The notes beneath the pieces are model-generated. The model was not told the origin of the DNA and did not search any database. It saw nothing but the letters and a program-made list of their open reading frames with translations. A program made the translations under genes and the position numbers. A DNA stretch of 64,000 nucleotides from Cervus elaphus (taxonomy: Eukaryota; Chordata; Mammalia; Artiodactyla; Cervidae): the NCBI RefSeq assembly GCF_910594005.1, contig NC_057827.1:5456001-5520000 (forward strand), in the 5' to 3' direction. Of this stretch, positions 31,695 to 43,145 are shown one piece after another (position 1 is the stretch's first letter; every line of letters starts with the position of its first letter).

Positions 31695-32800
31695 ATGAAA
31701 AGGCAGAGAAATACTGCACAAATGAAGGAACAAACTAGAAACACAGAAGTCAAAAAAAAAAAAAAATGAAGAGGAAATAGGAAAATTACCTGAAAAATAA
31801 TTCAGAATAATGATAGTAAAGATGATCAAAACCCTTGAAAACAAAATGGAGAAAATGCAAGAATCAATTAACCTAGGGCTTCTCTCATAGCTCAGTCGGT
31901 AAAGAATCCGCCTGCAAGGCAGGAGACCTGGGTTCAATTCCTGGGTTGGGAAGACCCCCTGGAGAAGGAAATGGCAACCCATTCAAGTATTCCTGCCTGT
32001 AAAATTCCATGGACAGGGGAGCCTGGCAGGCTACAGTCCATGGGGTTGCAAGAGTCAGGCACAACTTAGCGACTAAACCACCACCACAGAAGAGTTAAAG
32101 AATAAGCATAAAGAGGGAAACAACACAATTACTGAAATTAAAAATACTCTAGAAGGAATCAACAGCAGAATATCTGAAGCAGAAGAATGAATCAGTGGTC
32201 TGGAAGATAAAATGGTGGAAATAACTTCTGAAGAGCAGAATAAAGTAAAAAGAGTGAAAAAAGCTGAGGACTGTCTCAGAGACTTCTGGGACCATATCAA
32301 ATGCACTAACATCCAAATTATAGGGGTCCCAGAAGAAGAAGAGGAAAAGAAAGGTTATGAGAAAAATTTTGAAGAGATTCTAATTGAAAATTTCCCCAAT
32401 ATGGAAAAGGAACTAGCCAATCAAGTCTAAGAGGCACAATGAGTCCCATACAGGATAAGCCCAAGGAAAAACATGCCAAGACACATACTAATCAAACTAA
32501 CAAAGATTAACACAAAGAAAGAATATTAAAAGCAGAAAGGGAGAAGCAACAAGTAGCATACAAGGGAAACCACATATACTTAACAGCTGATCTTTCAGCA
32601 GAAACTCTGCAGGCTAGAAGGGAATGGCAGGATATATTTAAAGTACTGAAAGGGAAATATCTACAATCAAGATTATTGTACCCAGCAAGGACTTCATTCA
32701 AAATTGATGGAGAAATAAAAAGCTTTTCAGACAAGCAAAAGTTAAGAGAATTCAGTACCACCAAACCAGCTTTACAACAAATGTCAAACAGACTTATATA
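31695..32800 (+). pseudogene. L1 ORF1 remnant
   Basis: Opens at ATG 31695 (MKRQRNT) with a coiled-coil-type region interrupted by a Bov-tA. The RRM-like part follows in frame 32212-32430 (WDHIKCTNIQIIGVPEEEEE, ENFPNMEKELANQV), then a TAA. The C-terminal domain (WQDIFKVLKGKYLQ, SFKIDGEIKSF) is read near 32620-32740. L1 ORF1p is a trimeric RNA-binding chaperone of about 300-350 residues. This copy has stops, frameshifts and the SINE insertion. Confidence 0.85.
31876..32088 (+). mobile_element. Bov-tA SINE inside L1 ORF1
   Basis: GGGCTTCTCTCATAGCTCAG head, GGGTTCAATTCC B box (31931-31942), GGAGAAGGAAATGGCAACCC body and GGGGTTGCAAGAGTCAGGC tail. It interrupts the coiled-coil part of ORF1. The TSD is not clear by eye. 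Confidence 0.88.
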
Positions 32801-32858
32801 GTCAAGAAATACAACAGAAGAAAAAAGATCTGCAAAATCAACCCCAAACAATTAGAAA

Positions 32859-35800
32859 ATGGCAATGTGAACATATATATCAATAATTATTTGACATGTA
32901 AATGGATCAAATGCTCCAACCAAAAGACACAGACTGGCTGAATAGATACAAAAACAAGATCCATATATATATGCTGTCTACAAGAAACCCACTTCAAACT
33001 GCAAGACACATATAGACTGAAAGTGAGAGGATTGAAAGATATAGTCCATGTAAATGGGAAACAAAGGAAAGCTGTAGTAGCAATCCTCATATCAGCCAAA
33101 ATAGACCTTAAAATAAAGATTGCAAGAGATAAGGGAGGACACTACATAATGATCAATGGATCAATCCAAGAGGAAGACATAACAATTGTAAATATCTATG
33201 CACCGAACATAGGAGCAACTCAATACATAAGACAAACACTAACAGACATAAAAGAAGATAGTGACAGCAACACAATAATAGTAGGAGACTTTAGCACCCC
33301 CCACAAACCAACGGGTAGATCATCAAAAAAAGGAAATTAATAAGGAAATACAAGTCTTAAATGATGCATTAGATGAGATGGATCTCATTGGTATCTTCAG
33401 GACATTCCATCCAAATGCAGAAGAATACACCTTCTTTTCAAGTGCACATGGAACCTTCTCTAGGATAGACCGCATCTTGGGTCACAAATCAAACCTCAGT
33501 AAATTTAAGAAAATTGAAACTGTATCAAGCACCTTCTCTGACCACAACGCTATGAGAATAGATATCAATTAAAAGAAAAAAAAAACTGTAAGAAACACAA
33601 ACATATTGAGATTCAATAATACATTTCTAAATAATCAACAGGTTACTGAAAATATCAAAAGGGAACTCAAAATTTTTAGAAACAAATGACAATGAAAACA
33701 ATGACAACTTAAAGCCTATTGGATGCAGCAAAAGCAGTTCTAAGAGGGAAGTTTAGAGCAATACTATCCTACCTCAAGAAACAAGAAAAAGATTGAATAG
33801 ACAACCTAAATTTACACCTAAAGAAACTGGAAAAAGAAGAAGAAAAAGCCCCAAAATTAGTAGAAGGAAATAAATCATAAAGTTCCAAGCATAAATAAAT
33901 GAAAAAGAAATGAAATAAAAAATAGCAAAGATTAATAAAACTAAAAGCTGGTTCTTTGAGAAGATAAACAAAATTGATAAATCCTTAGCCCAGACTCAGT
34001 GAGAAAAAAAGAGAGAAGAATCAAATCAACAAAATTAGAAATGAAAAAGGAGTGGTTACAACAGATAATGCAGAAATACAAAAGATTATAAGAGACTGTT
34101 ATGAACAACTATATGACAATAAAATGGATAACCTGGAAGAACTGGACAGATTCTTAGAAAAGTTCAATCTTCCAGGAAGAAATATAAATTATGAACAACC
34201 CAATTACAAGCACTGAAATTGTAGTTGTGGTTAAAAATCTCCCAAAAAACAAGAGCCCAGGACCAGATGGTTTCACAGGACAATTCTATCAAACATTTAG
34301 AGAAGAGCTAATGCCTATCCTTCTAAAACTCTTTCAAAAATTGCAGAAGAAGGAACACTTTCAAATTCATTCTATGAGGCCACCATTACCCTGATACCAA
34401 AACCAGACAAAGACAATATACAAAAAAAAAAACTACAGATCAATATCACGGATGAACATAGATGCAAAAATCCTCAACAAAATTTTAGCAAACAGAATTC
34501 AGCAACACATCAAAAAGCTCCTATACCATGATCAAGTTGGGTTTATTCCAGGGATGCAAGGATTCTTCAAAATATGGAAATCAATCAATGTGATACACCA
34601 TATTAACACATTGAAAGAAAAAAAAACCATATGATCATTTCAATAGATGCAGAAAAAGCCTTTGGCAGAACTCAGGACCTATTTATGATGAAAACTTCAA
34701 AAAATGGGCATAGAAGGAAACTACCTCAACATAGTAAAGGCCATATGTGATAAGCCTACAGTAAACATTATTCTCAATGTGAAAAACTGAAAGCATTCCC
34801 CTTAAGATCAGAAACAAGACAAGGGTGTCCACTTTTGCAACTATTATTCAACATAGTTCTGGAAGTCCTAGCTACAGCAATCAGAGGAGACAAAGAAATT
34901 AAAGGAATCCAGATCAGAAAAGAAGTAAAGCTCTCACTGATTGCAGATGATGTGATACTGTACATAGAAAACCCTAATGATAGTATCAGAAAAATTACTA
35001 GAGCTAATCAATGAATTTAGCAAAGTTGCAGGATAGAAAATCAGTACACAAAAATCACTTGCATTTCTATATAATAATAATAATAATAAACCAGAAAGAG
35101 CAATTAAGGAATCAATCCCATTCACCATTGCAATAAAAATAATTAAATATCTAGAAATAAACTTACCTAAGGAGACTGTACACAGAAAATTATAAGACAC
35201 TAATGAAAGAAATCAAAGATGACATAAACAGATGGAGAGACATTCCATGTTCCTGGGTAGAAAGAATCAATATTGTGAAAATGACTGTACTACCAAGTGC
35301 AATCTACAGATTTAATGCAATTCCTATCAACTTACCAATGGCATTTTTCACAGAACTAGAACAAAAAATTCCACAATTCATATGAAAACACAAAAGACCC
35401 CGAATAGCCAAAGAAGTCTTGAAAAGGAAGAATGGAGCTGGAAGAATCAAGCTTCCTGATGTTAGGTTATACTACAAAGCTACAGTCATCAAGACAGTAT
35501 GGTACTGGCACAAAAACAGAAATATAAATCAATGGAACAAGATAGATAGCCCAGAAACAAACCCATGCAACTATTGGTATCTTATTTTTGACAAAGGAGG
35601 CAAGAATATACAATGAGGCAAAGATAGCCTCTTAATTAAATAATGCTGGGAAAACTGGACAGCTACATGTAAAAAAAATGAAATTTGAACACTTCCTAAC
35701 ATGATACAAAAAGATAAACTCAAAATGGATTAAAGATCTAAATGTAAGACCAGAAACTATAAAACTCTTAGAGGAAAACATAGACAGAACACTCGATGAC

Positions 35801-36660
35801 ATAAACCAAAGCAAAATCCTCTGTGACGCACCTCCTAGAGTAATGGAAATAAAAACAAAAGTAAACAAGTGGAACCTGATTAAACTTAAAAGCTTTTACA
35901 TAGCAAAGGAAACTATAAGCAAGGTGAAAAGAAAACGCTCAGAATAGGATAAAATAATAGCAAATGAAACAACTGGCAAAAGATTACTTTCCAAAATATA
36001 CAAGCAGCTCATACAACTAAATACCAGAAAAACAAACAACCCAATCAAAAAGTGGGAAAAAGACCTAAACAGACATTTCTCCAAAGAAGATATACAGACG
36101 GCTAACAAACATATGAAAAGATGCTCAGTGTAGCTCATTGTTAGAGGAATGCAAACCAAAACTACAATGAGATATCACCTCATACCAGTCAGAATGGCCC
36201 TCATCTAAAAAGTCTACAAACAAAAATGCTCATATGTGTGTGGAGAAAACGGAACACTCTTGCACTGTTGGTGGAAATGTAAATTGATGCAGCCACTATG
36301 GAAGACAGTATGGAGATTCCTTAAAAAACTAGGAATAAAAGCACCATATAGCTCAACAATCCCCCTCCTAAGCATATACCCTGAGGAAACCAAAATTGAA
36401 GGAGACACATGTATCCCATGTTCATTGCAGCATTATTTACAATAGCTAGAACATGGAAGCAACCTAAATGTCCATAGACAGATGAATGGATAAAGAAGCT
36501 ATGGTATATATACACATTGGAATGCTACTCAGCCATAAAAAGGAATGTGTTTTAGTCAGTTTTAATGAGGTGGATGAACCTAGAACCTACTGTACAGAGT
36601 GAAGTAAGTCAGAGAGAGAAAGATAAATATCGTATTCTAACACATATATATGAAATCTAG
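32859..36660 (+). pseudogene. L1 ORF2 remnant, full span
   Basis: Begins at 32859 (MAM then TGA) and ends at TAG 36658-36660. Endonuclease pieces: 33023-33340 (IVNIYAPNIGATQYIRQTL, IIVGDFS) and 33378-33572 (FSSAHGTFSRIDRILGH, FSDHNAMRIDIN). RT pieces: NKSPGPDGF (34245-34271), VGFIPGMQGFF (34536-34568). The catalytic box reads IADD (34940-34951) in place of FADD. C-terminal pieces: 35419-35616 and 36236-36445 with HCWWKCK. Over a dozen lesions. Confidence 0.88.
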
Positions 36661-37030
36661 AAAAATGGTACTGAAGAATTTATTTACAGGGCAAAATGGA
36701 GAAACAGACATAGAGAATAGATTTATGGACTTAGGGAGAGAGGAGGAGAGGGTGAGATATATGGAAAGAGTAACATGTAAACTTACATTACCATATGTAA
36801 AATAGATAGTCAACGGGAATTTGCTGTATGGCTCAGGAAACTCAAGCAGGGGCTCGGTGTCAACCTAGTGGGATGGGATGGGGAGGGAGATGGGCAAGAT
36901 TTTCCAAAGAGAGGGGTTATATGTATACCTATGGCTGATTCATGTTGAGGTTTGTCAGAAAACAGCAAAATTCTGTAAAGCAATTACCATTCAATAAAAA
37001 AGTAGATAAATTTGAAAAAAAAAAAAAAAA

Positions 37031-39225
37031 GGTCCAAAATGCAGTACTTGGGTGCAATCTCAAAAACAACAGAATGATTTCTGTTCCTTTCCAAGACAAA
37101 TCATTCAATATCACTGAAATCCAAGTCTATGCTCCAACCAGTAATTCTGAAGAAGCTGAAGTTGAATGGTCCTATGAAGACCTACAAGACCTTCTAGAAC
37201 TAACACCCAAAATAGATGCCCTTTTCATTATAAGGGACAAGAATGCAAAAGTAGGAAGTCAAGAAACACCTGGAGTACCAGGCAAATTTAGCTTTGGAGT
37301 ACAGAATGAATCAAGGCAAAGACTAACAGAGTTTTGTCAAGAGAATGCACTGGTCATAGCAAACACCCTCTTCCAACAACACAAAAGAAGACTCTACAAA
37401 TGGACATCACAAGATGGTCAATACCAAAATCATATTGATGATTTTCTTTGCAGCCAAAGATGGAGAAGCTCTATATAGTCAGCAAAATCAAGACTGGGAA
37501 CTGACTATGGTTTAGATCATGAAGTCCTTTTTGCCAAATTCAGACTTAGATTGAAAAAAGTATGGAAAACCACTAGACCATTCAGGTATAACCTAAATCA
37601 AATCTCTTATGACTATATAGTGACAAGTAGATTCAAGGGATTAGATCTGATAGACAGAGTGCCTGAAAATTTGTGGATGGAGGTTCATGACATTGTACAG
37701 AAGGCAATGATCAAGACCATCCTCAAGAAAAAGAAATGCAAAAAGGCAAATTGGTTGTCTGAGGAGGCCTTACAAGCAGCTATGAAAAGAAGAGAAGCGA
37801 AAGGCATAGGAGAAAAGGAAAGATATACCCATTCGAATGCAGAGATCCAAAGAATAGCAAGGACAGATAAGAAAGCCTTCCTCAGTGATCAATGCAAAGA
37901 AATAGAGGACAACAATAGAATGGGAAAGACTAGGGATCTCTTCAAGAATATTAGAGATATCAAGGGAACTTTTCATGCAAAGATGGGCACAATAAAGTGC
38001 AGAAATGGTAGGGACCTAACAGAAGCAGAAGATATTTACAAGCGGTGGCAAGAATACACAGAAGAACTATATAAAAAAGATCTTCACGACCCAGACAATC
38101 ACGATGGTGTGATTACTCACTCAGAGCCAGACATCCTGGAATGCAAACTTAAGTGGACCTTAGGAAGCATCACTATGAACAACGCTATTGAGGTGATGGA
38201 ATTCCACTTGAGCTATTTCAAATCCTAAAATGTGATGCTGTGAAAGTGCTGCACTCAATATGTCAGGAAATTTGGAAAGCTCAGCAGTGGCCACGGGACT
38301 AGAAAAAATCAGTTTTCATTACAATCCCAAAGAAAGGCAATGCCAAAGAATATGCAGAGTATGTCATGCAAAATGTCAGGCTGGATGAAGCACAAGCCAG
38401 AATCAAGACTGCTGGGAGAAATATCAATAACCTCAGATTTGCAGATGACACCACCCTCAAGCAGAAAGTGAAGAACTAAAGAGCCTCTTTATGAAAGTAA
38501 AAGAGGAGAATGAAAAAGTAAGATTAAAACTCAACATTCAAAAAACTAAGATCACAGCATCTGTTCCCATCACTTCATGGCAAATAGATGGGGAAACAAT
38601 GGAAACAGTGACAGATTTTATTTATTTTGGGGGTGGGGGGGGAGGTGTCTAAAACCACTGCAGATTGTGACTTCAGCCATGAAATTAAAAGACTTTTGCT
38701 CCTTGGAAGAAAAGTTATGACCAACTTAGAAGGCATATTAAAAAGCAGAGATATTACTCTGCCAACAAACGTTTGTCTAGTCAAGGCTACGGTTTTTCCA
38801 GTAGTCATGTATAAATGTGAGAGTTGGACTATAAAGAAAGTTGAGCACCAAAGAATCGATGCTTTTGAACTCTGGTGTTGGAGAAGACTCTTGACAGTCC
38901 TTTGGACTGCAAGGAGATCCAACAAGTCCACTCTAAATGAGGTCAGTCCTGAATATTCACTGGAAGGACTGATGCTGAAGCTGATGCTCCAATAGTTTGG
39001 CCACCAGATACAAGGTACTGACTCATTGGAAAAGACCCTGATGCTGGGAAAGATTGAAGGCAGGAGGAGAAAGGGATGGTAGAGCATGAGATGGTTGGAT
39101 GCTATCACCGACTTGACAGACATGAGTTTGAGCAAGTTCTGAGAGTGATGGACAAGGAAGCCTGGTGTCTGTAGTCCATGGGGTTGCAAAGAGTCCAACA
39201 TGACTAAGCGACTGAACTGACTGAA
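37031..39225 (+). mobile_element. BovB, 3' half (continues 26505-28154)
   Basis: Resumes at GTCCAAAATGCAGTACTTGG exactly where the 5' half stopped and ends at GACTAAGCGACTGAACTGAC (39203-39222). A microhomology deletion at about 38350 joins AATGCCAAAGAAT to ATGCAGAGTATGTCATG, removing about 410 bp of RT relative to 25230-25640. A G-rich expansion (38629-38645) interrupts the DFIF region. Confidence 0.9.
37042..39180 (+). pseudogene. BovB endonuclease and C-terminal remnant, RT palm lost
   Basis: Frame 36942-37478 carries endonuclease residues (AVLGCNLKNNRMISV, QVYAPTSNSEEAEVEW, PGVPGKFSFGVQNES, RRLYKWTSQDGQY). Frame 37551-38228 covers the connector (GLDLIDRVPENLWMEVHDIV, GRDLTEAEDIYKRWQEYTEEL, DPDNHDGVITH). 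The RT N-terminal half and KAFD box are deleted. LRFADDTT remains near 38431-38455 but out of frame. Frame 38627-38995 carries the C-terminal part. Confidence 0.87.
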
Positions 39226-40460
39226 GATTTCATGCATTTTGATGCTAAATAGTATTTTAATATGAGAATAAACCACAAATTGTGTTTTTATCCACTCTGC
39301 TTAACCATTTTATCACTCTGTTTAACTCTGTTGATAACATTTTAACCGTTTTCAGCTTAGAGTTACTAGAAATAAAATTGTTATGAACATTAATGTAAAA
39401 TATTTTGTATGCAAATATGCCTTCATCTCTTTCCATGGAAATGAGTTGGCTAGATCATATGGTATTCAGTGTTTAACTTTTAACTAAATTACCAAAATAT
39501 ATTTTTCCAAAGTTATTGTAGGCTTTCATATCCCCACCAATACTACATGAGCACACCAGTTGGGTTTCCCTTTTGGCTCAGCTGGTTAGGAATGGGCCTG
39601 TTATGTGGGAGACCTGTGCATGATCCCTGAGTTGGGAAGATCTGCTGGAAAATGGAAAGGCTACCCACTCTAGTATTCTTGCCTGGAGAATTCCATGGAC
39701 TGTATAGTCCATGGGGGTGCAAAGAGTTGGACATGACTGAGCAACTTTCCATCACACTAGCTCCTCCACATTCTCACAAACACTAGGTACACTTATTTTA
39801 ATTTGGGGCCATTCTAATAGGTATGCAGTGTTATCATACTGTAGTTTTAATTGCATTTACCTAATGATTAATTATAGTGACCCCCTGAGTACTGTGTTTA
39901 TCATCAACCACATGCCATCTTTGATGAAATGTGCTTTGCAAATATTTTGTTACAGTTAATTTTTTTATTATCTTAACAGATTTTTTAAGAGCATGTGAGT
40001 GCTTTTAACCATTTTGTTGTCTGTTCTTTAAGGGATTTTGCATGCTGTTACCATAGCTAAGAATTCTCCTAGACCAAGGCACCAAATAATTTCTACAAAA
40101 TTTTCTTATAGAAGTGTTATGGTTTTAGTTTTAATTTGTGGTATGCTTATTATTTAAATAGCATATTTTATAGTTATCAAATTTGACTCAATTTTATAAA
40201 TACAAGTTATATTCTGTTCCATTGATCTAGTTGAAACAAATAGCACGCTGTCTTGATTAATTTTGCTTTATCATAATTCTAAAAATAAGACATTCTTAGT
40301 ATTTCATCTTCAATCTTCTTTTGAAAGGTTATTTTCACTATTCTAGATTTTTAAATTACAATAGGATTTCTATAATTAATTAGTCAATTTCTATGAAAGC
40401 ATCTGCTAGGATTTTGATTGAGATTGTATAGAATATATAAACAGCTTGGAAAGCAATTAC
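39226..40460 (-). mobile_element. Ancient L1 (minus), continued
   Basis: Landmarks follow on from the piece at 23990-24365: GATGCTAAATAGTATTT (39241), TTGTTATGAACATTAATG (39378-39395), GGCTAGATCATATGG (39449), ATCCCCACCAATACTAC, and TTCTATTCCATTGATCTAG-like text near 40213-40230. Very diverged, interrupted by a Bov-tA (39560-39752) and an L1 3' tail (40461-40577). Confidence 0.65.
39560..39752 (+). mobile_element. Bov-tA SINE, diverged
   Basis: TGGGTTTCCCTTTTGGCTCAG head, GGAAAATGGAAAGGCTACCC body, GGGGGTGCAAAGAGTTGGAC tail. Possible TSD CACACCAG (39552-39559) / CACACTAG (39753-39760), one mismatch in 8. Confidence 0.85.
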
Positions 40461-40577
40461 ATTTTTTTTTTTAATTTTTTTATTAGTTGGAGGCTAATTA
40501 CTTCACAACATTTCAGTGGGTTTTGTCATACATTGATATGAATCAGCCATAGATTTACACTTATTCCCCATTTTTTA
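40461..40577 (-). mobile_element. L1-BT 3' tail (~117 bp)
   Basis: T-run (40461-40485) and TTAGTTGGAGGCTAATTACTTC through GATTTACACTTATTCCCCA. Only the last ~100 bp of the L1 3' UTR inserted, with T-rich flanks on both sides (CATTTTT-like), an extreme 5' truncation. Confidence 0.88.
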
Positions 40578-40592
40578 ACCTATGGATCTGGT

Positions 40593-41386
40593 TCTGTTCA
40601 GTTCAGTCGCTCAGTCGCGTCTGACTCTTTGCGAGCCCATGGACTGCAGCATGCCAGGCATCCCTGTCCATCACCAACTCCCGGAGTTTACTCAAACTCA
40701 TGTCCATTGAGTAAGTGATGCCATCCAACCATCTCATCCTCTGTCATCCCCTTCTCCTCCCATCCTCAATCTTTCCCAGCATCAGTGTCTTTTCAAATGA
40801 GTCAACTCTTCACATCAGGTGGCCAAAGTATTGGAGTTTCAGCTTCAACATCACCCCTTCCAATGAACAGTCAGGACTGATCTCCTTTAAGATGGACTGG
40901 TTGGATCTCCTCGCAGTCCAAGGGACTCTCAAGAGTCTTCTCCAAAACCACAGTTCAAAAGCATCAATTTTTCAGTGCTCAGCTTTCTTTATAGTCCAAC
41001 TCTCATATCCATAATGTGACTACTGAAAAAAACCATAGCCTTGACTAGACAGACCTTTGTTGGCAAAGTAATGTCTGTTTTTTAGTATGCCATCTAGGTT
41101 GGTCACCTGATGCATAGAGCTGACTCATTTGAAAAGACTCTAATGCTGGGAAAGATTGAGGGCAGGAGGAGAAGGGGACGACAAAGGATGAGATGGTTGG
41201 ATGGCATCACCGACTCAATGGACATGGGTTTCGGTGAACTACAGGAGTTGGTGATGGATGGACAGGGAGGCCTGGCATGCTGCGGTTCACGGGGTTGCAG
41301 AGTAGGACACGAATAAGCGACTGAACTGAACTGAACTAAACTAGGTTGGTCATAACTTTTCTTCCAAAGAGTAAGCATCTTTTTAA
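40593..41386 (-). mobile_element. BovB 3' end (minus) with 9-bp TSD, host to another BovB
   Basis: Antisense BovB from TCTGTTCAGTTCAGTCGCTCAG to GTAAGCATCTTTT. Flanked by GGATCTGGT at 40584-40592 and 41387-41395. A plus-strand BovB tail (41106-41340) with its own TSD lies inside it. Confidence 0.92.
41106..41340 (+). mobile_element. BovB 3' tail (235 bp) nested in an opposite BovB
   Basis: Begins CCTGATGCATAGAGCTGACTC and ends CTGAACTGAACTGAACTAAA. Flanked by the perfect 12-bp repeat CTAGGTTGGTCA at 41094-41105 and 41341-41352. The host BovB reads on from CTAGGTTGGTCATAAC. The nested tail and the host's own 3' end (40593-40830) form an inverted repeat of ~230 bp. Confidence 0.95.
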
Positions 41387-41395
41387 GGATCTGGT

Positions 41396-41655
41396 AGCTC
41401 TCTCCATTTACTTAGGCCTTCCTTAATTTCTTACAGCAATGTTTCATAATTTTCAGAGTACAGGTATTTTATGACTTTGATCAGATTCAATCCTATGGAT
41501 AATGATTTTAATGCTGCTGTTATTTTCTAAATGCTATATTCTGGAGGACTTCATTGATTTAGTGATTGTCCAACCTGCCACAAGTTTGTAAAGTATTAAA
41601 ATTCTTATATGTTGAAATATAAATAAATTTTTAGTACTTTTCAGTCCTGAAATTT
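41396..41655 (-). mobile_element. Ancient L1 (minus), further piece
   Basis: CTCCATTTACTTAGGCCTTCC through CAGAGTACAGGTATTTTATG matches antisense L1 ORF2 just after the SWIGRINIV region. It continues the host L1 after the BovB insertion. Confidence 0.6.
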
Positions 41656-41664
41656 CTCCTCAGT

Positions 41665-42248
41665 TCAGTTCAGTTCAGTCGCTCGGTCATGTCCTACTAT
41701 TTGTGATCCCATGAACCGCAGCACGCCAGGCCTCCCTGTCCATCACCAACTCCCGGAGTCCACTCAAACCCATATCCATCGAATCAGTGATGCCATCCGA
41801 CCATCTCATCCTCTGTTCTCCCTTTCTTCTCCTGCCCTCAATCTTTCCCAGCATCAGGTTTTTTTCACATGAGTCGGCTGTCTGCATCAGGTGGCCAAAG
41901 TATTGGAGTTTCAGCTTCAGCATCAGTCCTTCCAATGAACACCCAGGACTGATCTCCTTTAGGATGGACTGGTTGGATCTCCTTGAAGTCCAAGGGACTC
42001 TCAAGAGTCTTCTCCAACACCACAGTTCAAAAGCATCAATTTTTCAGCGCTCAGCTTTCTTCACAGTCCAACTATCACATCCACACATGACCACTGGAAA
42101 AACCACAGCCTTAACTAAGACGGACTTTGTTGGCAAAGTAATGTCTCTGCTTTTTAATATTCTGTCTAGGTTGGTCATAACTTTCCTTCCAAGGAGTAAG
42201 CATCTTTTAATTTCATGGCTGCAATCACCATCTGCAGTGATGCATCTC
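41665..42248 (-). mobile_element. BovB 3' end (minus) with 9-bp TSD
   Basis: 584-bp 5'-truncated BovB in antisense, from TCAGTTCAGTTCAGTCGCTCGG to the CATGGCTGCAATCACCATCTGCAGTGATG position. Flanked by CTCCTCAGT at 41656-41664 and 42249-42257. A minus-strand frame at 41687-42004 covers the BovB C-terminus (LEGLMLKLKLQYFGHLMQ, MRWSDGITDSMDMG). Confidence 0.92.
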
Positions 42249-42257
42249 CTCCTCAGT

Positions 42258-42374
42258 AAGAACCTATTTTCTAGTAGTTCTTATCCTTTCTTTATATAGA
42301 ACTTTGTATGTTTAGATCATCTGTAAGTTTCACCCTAACAGTAGGAGATAGCATTTGAATTAGAGTATACATGT
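42258..42374. other. Unassigned, probably ancient L1
   Basis: Short spacer between BovB and a Bov-tA. It possibly continues the ancient L1 but is too diverged to align by eye. Its right edge is TATACATGT (42366-42374), the left TSD of the SINE. Confidence 0.4.
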
Positions 42375-42596
42375 GCATGGGATCCCCAGGTCGCTCTAGT
42401 GGTAAAGAATCACCTATCAGTGCAGGAGACATAGAAGACATGAGATCCCAGGGTCAGGAAGATCCCTTGGAGAAGGGAATGGCAACCCACTCCAGTATTC
42501 TTTCCTGGAAAATTCCATGGACAGAGGAGTCTAGCAGGCTATGGTCCACGGGTTGCAAAGAGTTGGACATGACTAAAGCAACTTAGCACACACACA
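42375..42596 (+). mobile_element. Bov-tA SINE with 9-bp TSD
   Basis: GGGATCCCCAGGTCGCTCTAG head, GGAGAAGGGAATGGCAACCC body, GGGTTGCAAAGAGTTGGAC tail ending TTAGCACACACACA. TSD TATACATGT at 42366-42374 and 42597-42605. Confidence 0.9.
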
Positions 42597-42605
42597 TATA
42601 CATGT

Positions 42606-42830
42606 ACAAGCCTTTCCAAGTCACACTAGTGGTAAAGAACTCGTCTGCCAATGCAGGAGATGTAAGAGATGCAGGTTCTATCCGCGGGTCAGTAAGATCG
42701 CCCTGGAGGAGTGTATGGGAACCGACTCCAGTGTTCTTGCTTGGAGAATACCATGGACAGATTAGCTTGGTGAGCTACAGTCCATAAGGTCACAAAGAGT
42801 CAGACACAACTGAAGCAACTTAGCATGCAC
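42606..42830 (+). mobile_element. Second, adjacent Bov-tA SINE
   Basis: GCCTTTCCAAGTCACACTAG head, GGAGGAGTGTATGGGAACC body, GTCACAAAGAGTCAGACAC tail and GCATGCACACATGCATG end. Same orientation and subtype (TTAGCA-CACA tail) as the copy before it, giving another SINE pair. Confidence 0.88.
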
Positions 42831-43145
42831 ACATGCATGTGCATATGTTTGTGTAAGGTGACACAATAAATATGCTTTGTATTTAATCCCCCAAACATCC
42901 TTTTATATCTTTGTGATTTGGTGCATGCTACTTCATTGCCTGAATTCTTTCCCTCCTAATGCTGTCCCACCTGATATATTCTTGCATATTCTTCATAGCC
43001 AGTGCCTACTCCTTGAAGTCATCTACTATGGTCCTGGCAGTTCATTTGTGCCCCCAGATCATTTTGTCACTTTTGCAGTACTTAAAATAGTAGTTCTCAA
43101 CTGTGGCTGGAAAGTAGAAACACTGGGGTTCCTTTGCAGGTTTCC
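42831..43145. other. Unassigned sequence
   Basis: About 315 bp without a confident repeat. TAGTTCTCAACTGTGGCTGG near 43090-43109 resembles the terminus of an old hAT-type MER element, weak evidence only. A 94-codon frame (42877-43161) has no recognisable domain. Confidence 0.45.

Larger units (their letters stand above)
28155..37030 (+). mobile_element. Full-length L1 (~8.9 kb with nested SINEs)
   Basis: Contains a long 5' UTR, ORF1, ORF2, 3' UTR with AATAAA at 36993-36998 and a poly(A) run (37015-37030). It splits a BovB in its endonuclease region: BovB text ends AAAAAAAAAGAGTC (28142-28155) and resumes from AAAAAAAAAAGGTCC (37021-37035), so an A-rich TSD is likely. Nested SINE pieces lie near 29183-29240, 31075-31312 and 31876-32088. 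ORFs are strongly decayed. Confidence 0.88.
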
